From Gp13-AA77 sp035949375 (GTDB taxonomy: Bacteria; Acidobacteriota; Terriglobia; UBA7540): a stretch of 64,000 nt of DNA. Shown here piece by piece: positions 24,520 through 33,755 of this stretch. Below the pieces are notes generated by a model. That model saw only the letters and a program-made list of their open reading frames with translations. It was not told where the DNA came from and did not search any database. The stretch spans positions 43,870-107,869 of the forward strand of contig DASZIG010000055.1 of the NCBI GenBank assembly GCA_035949375.1, in the 5' to 3' direction. How positions within the stretch are numbered: the first letter of the stretch is position 1; each line of letters starts with the position of its first letter. The translations under genes and the position numbers were made by a program.

Positions 24520-24674
24520 ACTGAGCCCATTCCAAGCCAGGTTGGAGATTCCACTTTAAGCCGTAAAGTTAACACAGCGACTCCGCAACTGCAAGGCGAG
24601 CGCAGCCCGCAATCCGACGATGTCAGGCACCGGCCAACTGCTCGGGCCGGCTCCAAAGGCGGTGTGGCTTCGAA

Positions 24675-24905
24675 TTGATTAAACGGAGCCACTCCAAAAT
24701 CTGCGGACTGATTCTAAAGGACTTAGCCGGACAGCGTTTCGCTTCGTTTGGCTTCGTTTTGACCTGTTTTTGAGGCCGATTTACTGATTCTATTGGACTT
24801 GTTGGCTTCGTTTTGCAAAATTTTAGATTCTTTTTTTTTGCCTTTTTCGAGAAAAAACGGCGGGGCTAGCTCGGGGGCTACACAGTCCCAGTTTTCTCAG
24901 GGAAA
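24675..24905 (+). repeat. Dispersed AT-rich ~220-bp element (copy A)
   Basis: Copy A has CTGATTCTAAAGGACTTAG at 24708 and CTGATTCTATTGGACTTGT at 24784 (76 bp apart), then TTCGTTTTGCAAAATTTTAG, a T run, CGGCGGGGCTAGC and CAGTCCCAGTTTTCTC. Copies B (55654-55880) and C (62190-62410) share this order. An arm AAACGGAGCCAC at 24681 is nearly complementary to GTTGGCTTCGTTT at 24801. The gap of about 740 bp (24520-25263) upstream of uppS contains no gene I can support. Confidence 0.85.
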
Positions 24906-25076
24906 CGCGACGCTGTGTGTGTGCCCAGGTACCCGTTGACAAGACTCGCCGGTAACTCTGGGTGATAAGCTGCAATTGGCCGGGCTCCGCCGACGCTCCT
25001 TCGAGCGCTAGTCCATAGCCGCCTTCTCGGACAATGCGGTCTTTCAACGGTTGGATGAAATGTACGCGCGCCAGGA

Positions 25077-25137
25077 TGGCGCAGACCTTGTGCCGGGCGC
25101 GAGTCTTGACAGATTTCATGACTGAAGGTCTGCGCCA
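25077..25137. repeat. Palindromic repeat, GCGCAGAC/GTCTGCGC family (copy 2)
   Basis: TGGCGCAGACCTT (25077-25089) and AAGGTCTGCGCCA (25125-25137) are perfect 13-bp arms around a 35-nt loop, between the AT-rich element and the NHL-type gene. Copies 1 and 3 share the core. Confidence 0.8.
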
Positions 25138-25263
25138 GCCCCCCGAAAACAAAGGGCTGGCGCGTCTCACAATTCAGTCTCACAATGCTGGCATGAAATA
25201 CGGCTACGCCCGCGACTCTCAATCCCCTTGAACACACTCGCGTCCACGGCCTCTGGGTTGTGG

Positions 25264-26097
25264 TCACGGGAAAAACGCCAAGGCTTGTCCATTCAACCGC
25301 GGCAATCGCACCACGGTTCCCAGGCATTCGCCGCTCGCGAAGTCGAAGCTAACAACCTCATCGCGGGCGACGCAGTAGAGGTCTCCATCGGGAGCAAAAC
25401 GCAAGCCGCGCGGTTTGCGGAACTCAGCCTTCCTATTTGGAAAGAAAACACGCACGAGGTTTCCGTCGGTCGCATCGTATTCCCGAATAGTTGTGACGGC
25501 GTCCAGCGCGCCGAAGGGATGCTCACTTGAGACGACAATATTGCCATTGGGCGCGATTGCGAGATCGAGCGGACTCAGTTCGGGATCTGCCACCAGCCGA
25601 GACGGCTGCGCAGGCCTGCCTGGAGTGAAAGCGACTACAGTATTATCGCCCTGGCCGTCCGGGCCGATTCCTGAGGCGAGGAACAGTTGGCCATCGTGAC
25701 CAAACGCAAATCCGCGAGGGAATGGTACGATCCCCGGCGGCAAAAGATGCTCTCCGGCCCCGTCAAGCGTGGTCGAGAAGGCCATGATTGTGTGTGTGCT
25801 GCGCAGGCCGACGAAATACCGCCCATCCGGGCCGAAATTGCCACCGCCAGGATTCAGACCCTCAATCCGGCCGGTGTCGCGAATCACCCGGCCATCCGGG
25901 GAGATCGCTAACACCCGATCGGCCCCACTGTTTAGAAACAGCAGGTCTTCCTTTGAATCGACGGCAAGGCCCCGCGGATCGGCAATGCGATCGTCAACAA
26001 TAAAGATTCCACGCGGGGTGCCATTTGGTTCAAAGGCGAGAAGTGCGCCGAATCCGTTGCCATTGGCACCGGCCGCGCTCGTGACGAGAAGAAACAT
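25264..26097 (-). CDS. NHL/SMP-30-like beta-propeller protein, probably exported
   Basis: A 277-residue protein of repeated propeller blades with DPRGLAVDSKEDLLFLNSG, PRGFAFGHDGQLFLASG, PLDLAIAPNGNIVVSS and PRGLRFAPDGDLYCVA. The first residues (MFLLVTSAAGANG) look like the end of a signal peptide. The frame stays open upstream and includes a basic stretch (LRLRRTVA), but no upstream ATG, GTG or TTG in frame was found, so the start is uncertain. Substrate or ligand unknown. It is minus-strand, next to a retropepsin-like gene. Confidence 0.78.
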   Translation of the reverse strand: MFLLVTSAAGANGNGFGALLAFEPNGTPRGIFIVDDRIADPRGLAVDSKEDLLFLNSGADRVLAISPDGRVIRDTGRIEGLNPGGGNFGPDGRYFVGLRSTHTIMAFSTTLDGAGEHLLPPGIVPFPRGFAFGHDGQLFLASGIGPDGQGDNTVVAFTPGRPAQPSRLVADPELSPLDLAIAPNGNIVVSSEHPFGALDAVTTIREYDATDGNLVRVFFPNRKAEFRKPRGLRFAPDGDLYCVARDEVVSFDFASGECLGTVVRLPRLNGQALAFFP

Positions 26098-26178
26098 TGC
26101 AACAGTTCTCCGAAGCCTAAGCAGACAGCACGTCCGGCCGGCTGGCGCATAGCAAGACTTTGCGACCTCTCTGAGGAT

Positions 26179-26577
26179 TCACGTCCCGGCCAATCCGCGC
26201 AGGCTCGTCATCACGCTCTTCAAGGGAATGGCGGGCAGCCGCTTGGGAGTCCTGTTCGCCGGATCGACCGTGATCCCAACCGATTCAAGGGCCGTGACCC
26301 CCAACTGAGGCTCCACGTCGTCGGGACCGAACACCACCCTGCCAGCCGTGACCTCGCCCATGAATCGAATCTCAACCAAACCGAAAGGGTATTCGTGGGT
26401 GGTTCCGTCCGCCAGCTCGTATAGCATGGTTCCGACGGGCTGCACTTCGATCTGGCGCAGGCTGGCCGCCGGGGCCACGCAATCCGTCGCGCCCGTGTCA
26501 ACGAAGAATTCAGATTCGTATGTGCCGGCCGAGATCCCCAGGCTTTTCAAGGCGACGGTGACGTGTGTGAGCCCCAT
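26179..26577 (-). CDS. Retropepsin-like aspartic protease (clan AA)
   Basis: A 132-residue single-domain protein. The catalytic loop is seen as EFFVDTGATDCVAPA, and the hydrophobic LGVTALESVGITVD corresponds to the later conserved strand/helix of retropepsin-like domains. Such small cytoplasmic proteins would act as homodimers with one DTG each. No reverse transcriptase or element genes are nearby, so this is a free-standing bacterial family member rather than a retroelement piece. Substrate unknown. Confidence 0.8.
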   Translation of the reverse strand: MGLTHVTVALKSLGISAGTYESEFFVDTGATDCVAPAASLRQIEVQPVGTMLYELADGTTHEYPFGLVEIRFMGEVTAGRVVFGPDDVEPQLGVTALESVGITVDPANRTPKRLPAIPLKSVMTSLRGLAGT

Positions 26578-26689
26578 GGGATATGCACCTTCTTAGATTT
26601 GTGCTTCAATTCCCTTCTATCGGTAATATACCCTTGGCGCCTGGCTGGCGCGCGAATTCACAATTGGTCAGGATCGACTTCCGCCTTTC

Positions 26690-28039
26690 CTACACCGTCA
26701 GCGCCAGGGGCGCGCGATAATTGCGCGTGAGATACTGCTGCGCTTCGGAGCCGCCTTCCTTCAGCTGTTGCTTGGCCACGTCCCACACGATCCGCCTCTG
26801 GCTGCGATAGGCCACATTGCCGAGCAGGCAGCAGCTCGTCGAGCGGTGGCCGATCTCGATGTCGCTGATGGGCCGCTCGCGGGTCTTCACGCAATCGAGA
26901 AAATTGCGGATGTGATCGTAGTGATCGTTGTTGGCGCTGTCCATCTTCATGGCCGGGGCGCGATTGTCCGGATGCTTCGCCCCGGGCCGCGCGGCCCGCG
27001 TCTCGGGAAACACTTCGAAGCCGCCGCGATCTACAAACATGGTCGCATCGGTGCCGTGAAATTCGATGCCGTAGCCGTGGTTATACATGGAGTTCGCGTT
27101 GTCCCAGCGGTTCTCATAAACCGCCACGAAGTGGGGATACCGGTAGGTCACCTGGAGCGTGTCGGGCGTTTCGGCGTTGTCCTCGATGAAGAACTTGCCG
27201 CCCGCGGCGGTGACGGTCTCGGGTCCATCGACCTGCATGGCCCACTGCACGATGTCCATCAGGTGAATGCCCCAGTCGGTCATGTAGCCGCCGGCGTAGT
27301 CCCAGAAGTAGCGGAAGGTGGACCAGCGATCGCCCACCCCGAAGCGGTTGGCGTTGAACGGCACCTTGGGCGCGGGCCCCAGCCACGCGTCCCAGTCGAG
27401 CCCGGCGGGAGGATCGGAGTCCGGCGGGTTGCCGATGCCCTTCGGGTAGTCGTTCGAATAATTCCAGGCGCGGACGAAGCTGACCTTGCCGAGGTAGCCC
27501 TGCTGCACCAGCTTCACCGCCTCCTGAAAGTGGACGGCGGAACGCTGCTGCGTACCCACCTGCACCACGCGTTGATGTTTGCGCGCCGCCTCCACCATCA
27601 CCTTCCCTTCTTCCACGGCGCAGCAAATGGGCTTCTCGACGTAGACGTCCTTGCCGGCTTTGCACGCTTCCACCATGGCCAGGGCGTGCCAGTGATCGGG
27701 CGCGCCGACGATGACCACGTCGATGTCTTTGCGGTCGATTACCTGGCGGAAATCTTTGCAGCTTTGCGCCTTGCCGTCGGTGGCCGCGAGCCCCTTCTGC
27801 AGATTGGGCTCGTAGACGTCGCACACGGCCACGATATCGACGTCCGGCTGCAGCGCGAAGTCTTTCATATCACCCATGCCCTGCTGTCCCGAGCCGATCA
27901 GCCCGACGCGCACGCGGTCGCTCGCGGCCGCCGCCCGCACCGATCCTCCTGTCAGGCCGATGCCTGTCGTGACGCCCGCCGTAAGCGCGCCGATGCCGGC
28001 CCGCTTCATGAAGTCCCGCCGATCCAATCTGCCGTTCAT
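26690..28039 (-). CDS. Tat-exported Gfo/Idh/MocA-family oxidoreductase
   Basis: A 449-residue protein with a twin-arginine signal (LDRRDFMKRAGIGALTAGVT). The N-terminal Rossmann domain has VRVGLIGSGQQGMGDMKDFA; the EKP motif is in DVYVEKPICCAVEEG; and the C-terminal beta domain includes YMTDWGIHLMDIVQWAM. Family members reduce or oxidise sugars or cyclitols with NAD(P). Exported versions are common in Acidobacteria and Planctomycetes and probably handle carbohydrate derivatives; substrate unknown. A paralogue lies at 39600-41066. Confidence 0.9.
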   Translation of the reverse strand: MNGRLDRRDFMKRAGIGALTAGVTTGIGLTGGSVRAAAASDRVRVGLIGSGQQGMGDMKDFALQPDVDIVAVCDVYEPNLQKGLAATDGKAQSCKDFRQVIDRKDIDVVIVGAPDHWHALAMVEACKAGKDVYVEKPICCAVEEGKVMVEAARKHQRVVQVGTQQRSAVHFQEAVKLVQQGYLGKVSFVRAWNYSNDYPKGIGNPPDSDPPAGLDWDAWLGPAPKVPFNANRFGVGDRWSTFRYFWDYAGGYMTDWGIHLMDIVQWAMQVDGPETVTAAGGKFFIEDNAETPDTLQVTYRYPHFVAVYENRWDNANSMYNHGYGIEFHGTDATMFVDRGGFEVFPETRAARPGAKHPDNRAPAMKMDSANNDHYDHIRNFLDCVKTRERPISDIEIGHRSTSCCLLGNVAYRSQRRIVWDVAKQQLKEGGSEAQQYLTRNYRAPLALTV

Positions 28040-28145
28040 GGGAGTAGCCTCCGATTCCTGTTTGTGACGCGGGCAGTATACATCAGCCTGCGCGCGCCCG
28101 CGCCCGTTGAATTTCGCATGCCGCGTGCATTACGATGACGGCTTC

Positions 28146-29756
28146 ATGCATTCCGCGGCGAGATCGGGCACGGCCAGGCTCTTGCATGCAATGGCTGCGC
28201 TCGTGACGCTCGCCGGCCGCGCGTGGTGCGATCTGCCGTGCGCCTCGTGTCATCCCAAAGAAACGGCAGCGTACCTCGCCACGCCGATGGGGCGTTCGAG
28301 CGGGCCGCCCACGGGCGCGCCTTCGGGCAAGTATTTCCACGCCGTCTCGAAAACCGGGTTCTCGATCGAGGTGACGAACGGACGCATGGTGCAGCGCATC
28401 GAGCGTAACGGCCTGCGCGGCGAGCACGAAGTGGCCTTCGCCATCGGATCGGGAACGCACGCTTTCGCGTACGTGGTCGACATCGGCGGACACCTGTTCG
28501 AGTCGCCGCTCGGATATTTCCCCGGACGCGGCTGGGGCATGTCGCCCGGCTACGAGGAGCAGAAAACACCCGATTTCGATCGTCCCGTGACGACGGACTG
28601 CCTGGACTGCCACGCCGGCCGCGCCCGGCCGGTGGCGGGGACATTCAACACGTATCAGGACCCGCCGCTCGCAGCGCCGGGCATCACGTGCGAACGCTGT
28701 CACGGACCGGTGGAGGCGCACTTGCGCAGCCCCGTGCCGGGCTCGATCGTCAATCCGGCCAAGCTCCCGCAACGCGCGCGCGACAGCGTGTGCGAGCAGT
28801 GCCACCTGAACGGCGAGGAGCGCGTACCGAACCCCGGAAAGCAATTGGGCGATTTCCAGGCCGGCCTGAACCTGGAAGATGTGTATTCGGTTTACGTGAA
28901 GGCGGAGTCCATCGATCCGGCGCGCCCGAGCGCGTTCAAAGTGGTCAGCCAGGCGCAGCAGCTTGCCTTGAGCCAGTGCGCGCGCCAGAGCCAGGGCAAG
29001 CTGTGGTGCGGCACCTGCCACGATCCTCATGCGCAGCCCGCGGACGCGAAGTCGTACTTTCGCGCGCGCTGCCTTTCGTGTCACGGCACGGCGCTGCTGA
29101 AAACGCATCCGCAGCCGAACGGGGACTGCGTCGGGTGCCACATGCCGCGCCGGCCGGTGACCGACGGCGCGCACACTGTCTTTACGGACCACCGGATCGC
29201 GCGGCGTCCGGCGGCCCCGTCGTCGGCGACTGCGGGTGTCGCGACGGATGCCGGGGTGACGCTGGTAGCCTGGCATGATCCGGCCGGCGGACTGGCCGAG
29301 CGGAACCTCGGGCTGGCGGACGTTAAGGTCGGAGATCGGCTTGAGAACTTCGCGCTCGTGAACCGCGGTTTTGAATTGCTGATGCAGTGCTGGTCTGACT
29401 TCCCGAACGATGCCGCGCTGCTCAACGGGCTCGGCACCGCCGTGCTCGCCTCGAGCCACGGCGCCGAGGCGGCGGCCACTTTCGAGCAGGCGATTCAGCT
29501 CGAACCCGGGTCCGCCGTGGACCAGGTGCACGCGGGACTCGCCTGGAAGGCCGCGCACGACAATCAGAAGGCGATCGGATACTTCGAAAAAGCGCTGCAA
29601 CTCGACCCGCTCCTGGAACAGCCCTATCGCGAACTCGCCGCCATTTACGCGTCGGAGAACGATGCCGCGCGGCTGCGCCAGACTTACGAGCGCTACCTGA
29701 AGGCTTTCCCGCAAAGCATCAGGGCGCAGGCGGCCCTTCGGGATCTCAGCAAGTAG
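28146..29756 (+). CDS. Seven-haem cytochrome c with C-terminal TPR repeats
   Basis: A 536-residue protein; the ATG at 28146 (MHSAARSGTARLLHAMAALVTLAG) gives a signal peptide. Seven CxxCH motifs are present: CASCH at 32, CLDCH at 152, CERCH at 182, CEQCH at 216, CGTCH at 288, CLSCH at 309 and CVGCH at 328. After about residue 390 the sequence changes to TPR units (AATFEQAIQLEPGSAVDQVHA, KAIGYFEKALQLDPLLEQPY). It should be periplasmic and pass electrons; the TPR part suggests docking to a partner. It is divergent from the oxidoreductase gene. Confidence 0.9.
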   Translation: MHSAARSGTARLLHAMAALVTLAGRAWCDLPCASCHPKETAAYLATPMGRSSGPPTGAPSGKYFHAVSKTGFSIEVTNGRMVQRIERNGLRGEHEVAFAIGSGTHAFAYVVDIGGHLFESPLGYFPGRGWGMSPGYEEQKTPDFDRPVTTDCLDCHAGRARPVAGTFNTYQDPPLAAPGITCERCHGPVEAHLRSPVPGSIVNPAKLPQRARDSVCEQCHLNGEERVPNPGKQLGDFQAGLNLEDVYSVYVKAESIDPARPSAFKVVSQAQQLALSQCARQSQGKLWCGTCHDPHAQPADAKSYFRARCLSCHGTALLKTHPQPNGDCVGCHMPRRPVTDGAHTVFTDHRIARRPAAPSSATAGVATDAGVTLVAWHDPAGGLAERNLGLADVKVGDRLENFALVNRGFELLMQCWSDFPNDAALLNGLGTAVLASSHGAEAAATFEQAIQLEPGSAVDQVHAGLAWKAAHDNQKAIGYFEKALQLDPLLEQPYRELAAIYASENDAARLRQTYERYLKAFPQSIRAQAALRDLSK

Positions 29757-29812
29757 AGCACTTCCCTCGCGCGCGCACGCCGCTCGAAGCTTCCCAGACA
29801 CAGGAGAGCAGA

Positions 29813-31546
29813 TCAGATTGCGGCCACGTTCAACTGATCCAGGCGCTCGCGGACCAACCCCTGAATCCGCCGGGCAAGCTCGAGGAAGACCTCGGGACCT
29901 CCGCCCGTGGGATCGTCGAGATCGCCTTCCGAAGAGAGACAATGGATCTTCGCGGCCGCCTGCGGAAACAGCGCCACGGCGGCGTGCCGCTGTTTTTCCG
30001 TCATGCAAAAGATCCCCTCCGCCTCGATCGCCATCTCCGGCGTAAGCTGGCGGGATCGGTGATCGAAGCCGGCCACGCCGATCGCGCTCAGGGCCTGCGC
30101 CGCCTCGGGGGTGAGCGGCGACCCGGGCCGGGCAGACAAACCGGCGCTGACCGCCTGGATCCTGGCCTCGCCGAGCAATTCGAGCGGGACCCTCAGGCGG
30201 CGGGCGATCTCTGCATTGCAAATCGCCTGAGCAATGGGCGAGCGGCCGGTGTTACCGCTGCAAACGAAGACGAAGGTCCGTTGCAGGACGCCCAATGAGC
30301 GCCCGGATGCAGGCAGGAAGGCGGCAAGCGCGGCGCCGCCCAGCAGACCGAGCCCGAGCACGGTGAATCCGGGCGAAAGCCGGCCCGTGCTGCGGGCGAA
30401 TTCTCCGACCAACGCCGGTCCATAGTATCCACCGAGATTCCCAAGCGCGCAGACCAGACCCATGGCCGTGCCCGCGAGCGCCGGCGGCAAGGTCTCGGAG
30501 GGAATCGCGTATAACGGCGCCAGAGCCGCGACCGGCGAGGCGGCGGCCAGCAGCAGGCACGCGAGGCCAAGCGCGGGCCGGGCGCTTCCCAAGGCCGTCG
30601 CGGCCACGAGAAACCCTCCCCCGCAAAGCAGCACCATGGCCACATGACCCCGCCGCTCCCCGCGTCGATCGGAGTGCCGCGAAACCAGCAGCATCACGAT
30701 GGCTGCCGCGACATACGGGACGGCGTTCGCCACGCCAATCTTCAGATTCGAGACCGGGCCGGCGCGTTCGAGGACGGAGCGGAGCGCCGTCGGCAGCCAA
30801 AACATGAGTCCGTAGAGCCCGGCGTAAAGCAGGAAGGCCACCGCCGCCATGAGCGCCACCCGGGGACGGACGAGGGCGCGCCAGGAACCGCCCTGCGCCG
30901 GCTTCGACAACGTCGCGGCCTCGCGCGCGAGCGTGGTCGCGAGGTATGCACGCTCGTCCGCGGAGATCCAGCGTGCCTCGCGCGGGTGATCTGCCGTGCT
31001 CGAGAGCCAGACGGCCAGCCACGCGAGCGGCAGCGCACCCTCGCCGACCAAAAGCGCGCGCCAGCCCCAATTGCCCAGAATCCAACCGGAGAGCGGCGAA
31101 GAAATCACGAGCGAGGCGGGCAGGCACAGCATCCAGAGCGCATGGGCGCGCGCCCGTTCGTGGCGGGGAAACCAGTGCGCGAGCAGCACAAGCGTCGCCG
31201 GCCAAAGGCCGCCTTCCGTCACGCCGAGCAGCAGGCGCATGGTCCAGAATTCGCGATAGGTGTGAACGAAGCCGGTCGAGATCGAAACCAGGCTGCACGA
31301 TGCCAGCAGGATGGCGATCGTGCGCCGCGCGCTCCATCGGCTAGCCAGGTAGGCGGCCGGAATCTGCAGGGCCACGTAGCCCCAACAGAACACGCCGGCG
31401 GCGGCGCCCGCCTGCGCCAGGTCCATGTGGAGCTCGGCGCTTAAGGCCGGCAAAGCCAGGGCGATATTCGTCCGGTCGATGTACGCGAGGGTGTACATGA
31501 CCAGCGCGGCCGGAACAATGCGCGACCAGCGTTGGTTTTCCATCAA
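29813..31546 (-). CDS. MFS transporter fused to a low-molecular-weight phosphatase domain
   Basis: A single 577-residue frame. Residues 1-420 are a 12-helix major facilitator of the anion:cation symporter type (YIDRTNIALALPAL, RLLLGVTEGGLWPATLVLLA, ADHPREARWISADERAYL). From about residue 427 (TFVFVCSGNTGRSPIAQAIC) a low-molecular-weight protein phosphatase domain follows, with the C-x5-R loop and a DLDDPTGG general-acid loop. The loop residue is Thr (CSGNT), as in the arginine phosphatase YwlE rather than Ile of tyrosine phosphatases, and the usual Cys before Arg is Gly. Transport substrate unknown. Confidence 0.85.
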   Translation of the reverse strand: MMENQRWSRIVPAALVMYTLAYIDRTNIALALPALSAELHMDLAQAGAAAGVFCWGYVALQIPAAYLASRWSARRTIAILLASCSLVSISTGFVHTYREFWTMRLLLGVTEGGLWPATLVLLAHWFPRHERARAHALWMLCLPASLVISSPLSGWILGNWGWRALLVGEGALPLAWLAVWLSSTADHPREARWISADERAYLATTLAREAATLSKPAQGGSWRALVRPRVALMAAVAFLLYAGLYGLMFWLPTALRSVLERAGPVSNLKIGVANAVPYVAAAIVMLLVSRHSDRRGERRGHVAMVLLCGGGFLVAATALGSARPALGLACLLLAAASPVAALAPLYAIPSETLPPALAGTAMGLVCALGNLGGYYGPALVGEFARSTGRLSPGFTVLGLGLLGGAALAAFLPASGRSLGVLQRTFVFVCSGNTGRSPIAQAICNAEIARRLRVPLELLGEARIQAVSAGLSARPGSPLTPEAAQALSAIGVAGFDHRSRQLTPEMAIEAEGIFCMTEKQRHAAVALFPQAAAKIHCLSSEGDLDDPTGGGPEVFLELARRIQGLVRERLDQLNVAAI

Positions 31547-31632
31547 ACTTGAAACTCTCGGGGCTGCGGCGGAAAGTCACCGGCGGCCCGCATCTATGAG
31601 GTGTCCACTGCACGGTCGTCAACTACAGTCAA

Positions 31633-33423
31633 CTACGACTTGGCGATCGTGACCTGTTGCCCGCTGAAACTGGTGAACTGGAAGTAGCCGCTCTCGTTGT
31701 AGGAGTTGACCATGTCCTGCAGCATGTTGATGGCGGTACTTTCGCCGAGGTACATCGACTGTTCGTAGTCGGAGTGCCAGTGCACGCCGGCGGTGTTCCG
31801 GCCGATGCCGATGTTCGAGGCGAGCTTGTTCAGCTCAGTGCCCACGGTGATCTGGTCCACGTCAGAGCCGGTATAGGGCAACAGGTTCACGCCGTCCGGC
31901 GAATAAACCGGGGTAATGCCGGCCTCGAGGAAAGTGGTGCTGTCGTCGAAGAGCGCCTTCAACACGGTGCAGCACGCGGCGGCCACGGTCATGTGTCCCG
32001 AGCCGTAGGACGGATGCGTGGGGCAGCCTTCCGGGAAGGCCATGGGCAGGTAGTAAGCGCCGTAGGTGCTGAACACCTGGGCGGCGGCCGCGGAGTTGAG
32101 CACCTGGGGATGCAGGGGGAAGTCCAGCTTGTTGACTACGACGTTCTGCACGCGGCCGGCATACTCCTCCGGCCGGAGCGCGCGCTGCACGAACCATTTC
32201 TGGTACCAGACGTTTTGAATGGCCAGCATGGCCACGGTTCCGAGCAAGCCGGTGTCGGCCGGGCCGCCCCAGGTCGCAAAGCCGATCTGGTTGGGAGTCA
32301 GGGTGGCGCTGTAAGGATTGCCGGGATTGGCCGGGAATCCGTCCGAAAGCAGTTCCGAGGCCGCAAAGAAGTAGTGCTGGTAAAGTTCGTCCACGTGCAC
32401 CAACGCCGAGAGGCTCCGCCCGTTCCACAGATAGCCCGGGCCTGCGAATTCGTTCAGCCCGAACGCTTGGAAAACGGTGCGGGCCTGAGCGGGTACGCTC
32501 GCCTGTCCGTTCTCAACCGCCAGCCAGGAGGCGCTGTCGGTCATGTAGTCTACGGCCGGAGCGTACAGGTTGTAGAGCTGGGCCGGCTTGTCCGCGCTGT
32601 TGTCGATGGCCAACGCGCCCAGACCGCTGATCGGCTGTAGAAGGAATTGCGAGACGTGGGGCCCGACCAGATCGGCCGCCGTCGTCCCGCGAAACAGGTT
32701 GGCGCCCGTTACGGGCGTCTGACCCTGGTAGTCGCTGAGCTTGTTGAGGTCGGCGATGGCAGCGTTGACCAGGGGCGCGTTGGGACTGTCGGGGTTGGTG
32801 TAGTCGCTGAAGCCCACGTCGCGCAGCAGCGCCAGCCAATAGTTCTCCACCATCTCGGCGGCCCGTTGCGCACTCGCCAGGGTTGGCGCAGGCGGCATGG
32901 GCATGTTGGCGTAATCCGCCCCGATCAGAGGAAAGGTCAGGCCGGCCTGCGGACTGACGAGCGGTACGGTCCCGCCAAGGGGAATCTTGAGGAAGTCAGA
33001 AGGACGGCCGCTCTGGACCGCCGCCAGCATCGTCTGATAGGCGGACGGTGTCACCAGGCCATTGCCGTCGTGCGGCAGGGCCTTGGAGTAGTTGCCGGCA
33101 TAGTAGTCGCTGGCGTACAGCCTTTCGTCCCCGTTATTCGTCTGTGTCTGGGGCGGTTTTCGCATTTGATCAAAAGCCATGAACAGACGGTTCCGAAAGC
33201 AGGCTAGCCGCCGCTCGGGACCGGCCACTGGATTACTTCCGGTCGACACGTTGGCGTGCACCTCGTGCGAAGACAAGCGCGTCGCCGCCGTGCCTTTGGC
33301 CCCGGCGCCGGTCTCCCCGAGCAGTGAGGGCAGCCCTGCGCCCGCAGCTACGAGCGCCGTGCCGGCTCCGCCCGCCCTGCTGAGGAACTTGCGCCGCGTC
33401 AGGGATCCGTCACCTTTTTTCAT
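31633..33423 (-). CDS. Tat-exported vanadium-dependent haloperoxidase-like (PAP2) protein
   Basis: A 596-residue protein with a twin-arginine signal (SLTRRKFLSRAGGAGTALVA). The phosphate/vanadate-binding motifs of the PAP2/VHPO superfamily are visible: KWFVQRALRPEEYAGRV, PSYGSGHMTVAAACC with the Ser-Gly-His, and GRNTAGVHWHSDYEQSM with the His apical ligand. Such enzymes oxidise halides with peroxide or act as phosphatases; which applies is not clear. Length and domain order fit bacterial haloperoxidases. Confidence 0.88.
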   Translation of the reverse strand: MKKGDGSLTRRKFLSRAGGAGTALVAAGAGLPSLLGETGAGAKGTAATRLSSHEVHANVSTGSNPVAGPERRLACFRNRLFMAFDQMRKPPQTQTNNGDERLYASDYYAGNYSKALPHDGNGLVTPSAYQTMLAAVQSGRPSDFLKIPLGGTVPLVSPQAGLTFPLIGADYANMPMPPAPTLASAQRAAEMVENYWLALLRDVGFSDYTNPDSPNAPLVNAAIADLNKLSDYQGQTPVTGANLFRGTTAADLVGPHVSQFLLQPISGLGALAIDNSADKPAQLYNLYAPAVDYMTDSASWLAVENGQASVPAQARTVFQAFGLNEFAGPGYLWNGRSLSALVHVDELYQHYFFAASELLSDGFPANPGNPYSATLTPNQIGFATWGGPADTGLLGTVAMLAIQNVWYQKWFVQRALRPEEYAGRVQNVVVNKLDFPLHPQVLNSAAAAQVFSTYGAYYLPMAFPEGCPTHPSYGSGHMTVAAACCTVLKALFDDSTTFLEAGITPVYSPDGVNLLPYTGSDVDQITVGTELNKLASNIGIGRNTAGVHWHSDYEQSMYLGESTAINMLQDMVNSYNESGYFQFTSFSGQQVTIAKS

Positions 33424-33755
33424 TCAATTCTCCTCTCGCCGGGCGATGTCTTTGAGTGGACTGGAGGCCATGAACGCGAGGACAGCCACATCATCCGGAA
33501 TCGTGGGTAGGAATACTTCTATTAACGCAGGTGCGGCTCGCCTGTCAATCCGAAAATGGCCGTCCCGTTATTTACCTTCATGATAAACATCGGCGTAAAG
33601 CCGTGGGATTGATGAAAGACGCCGTGTAAGCCGTGAGATTCGGGCGCGTCGATATCGCGTGAACCCCGATGCGGCCCACCGCCGTGACCGTCACAATCCG
33701 CGATGCTATCCTGTTGGCGGAGTCGCCGGTGTGGTATAAATCGATCGTGGGTCTG

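Noticed and set aside
24823..25170. 115-codon minus-strand frame across repeat copy A
   Set aside because: Ends in the T-run part of a dispersed repeat and shows no family; likely chance.
26179..26577. Retroelement or retron
   Set aside because: The protease stands alone; no reverse transcriptase or structured RNA was found.
26768..28138. Plus-strand frame of about 450 codons opposite the Gfo/Idh gene
   Set aside because: Histidine/valine-rich mirror translation with no family resemblance.
28083..30221. Minus-strand frame of over 700 codons opposite the seven-haem cytochrome
   Set aside because: Arg/Ala-rich mirror of a clear gene on the other strand.
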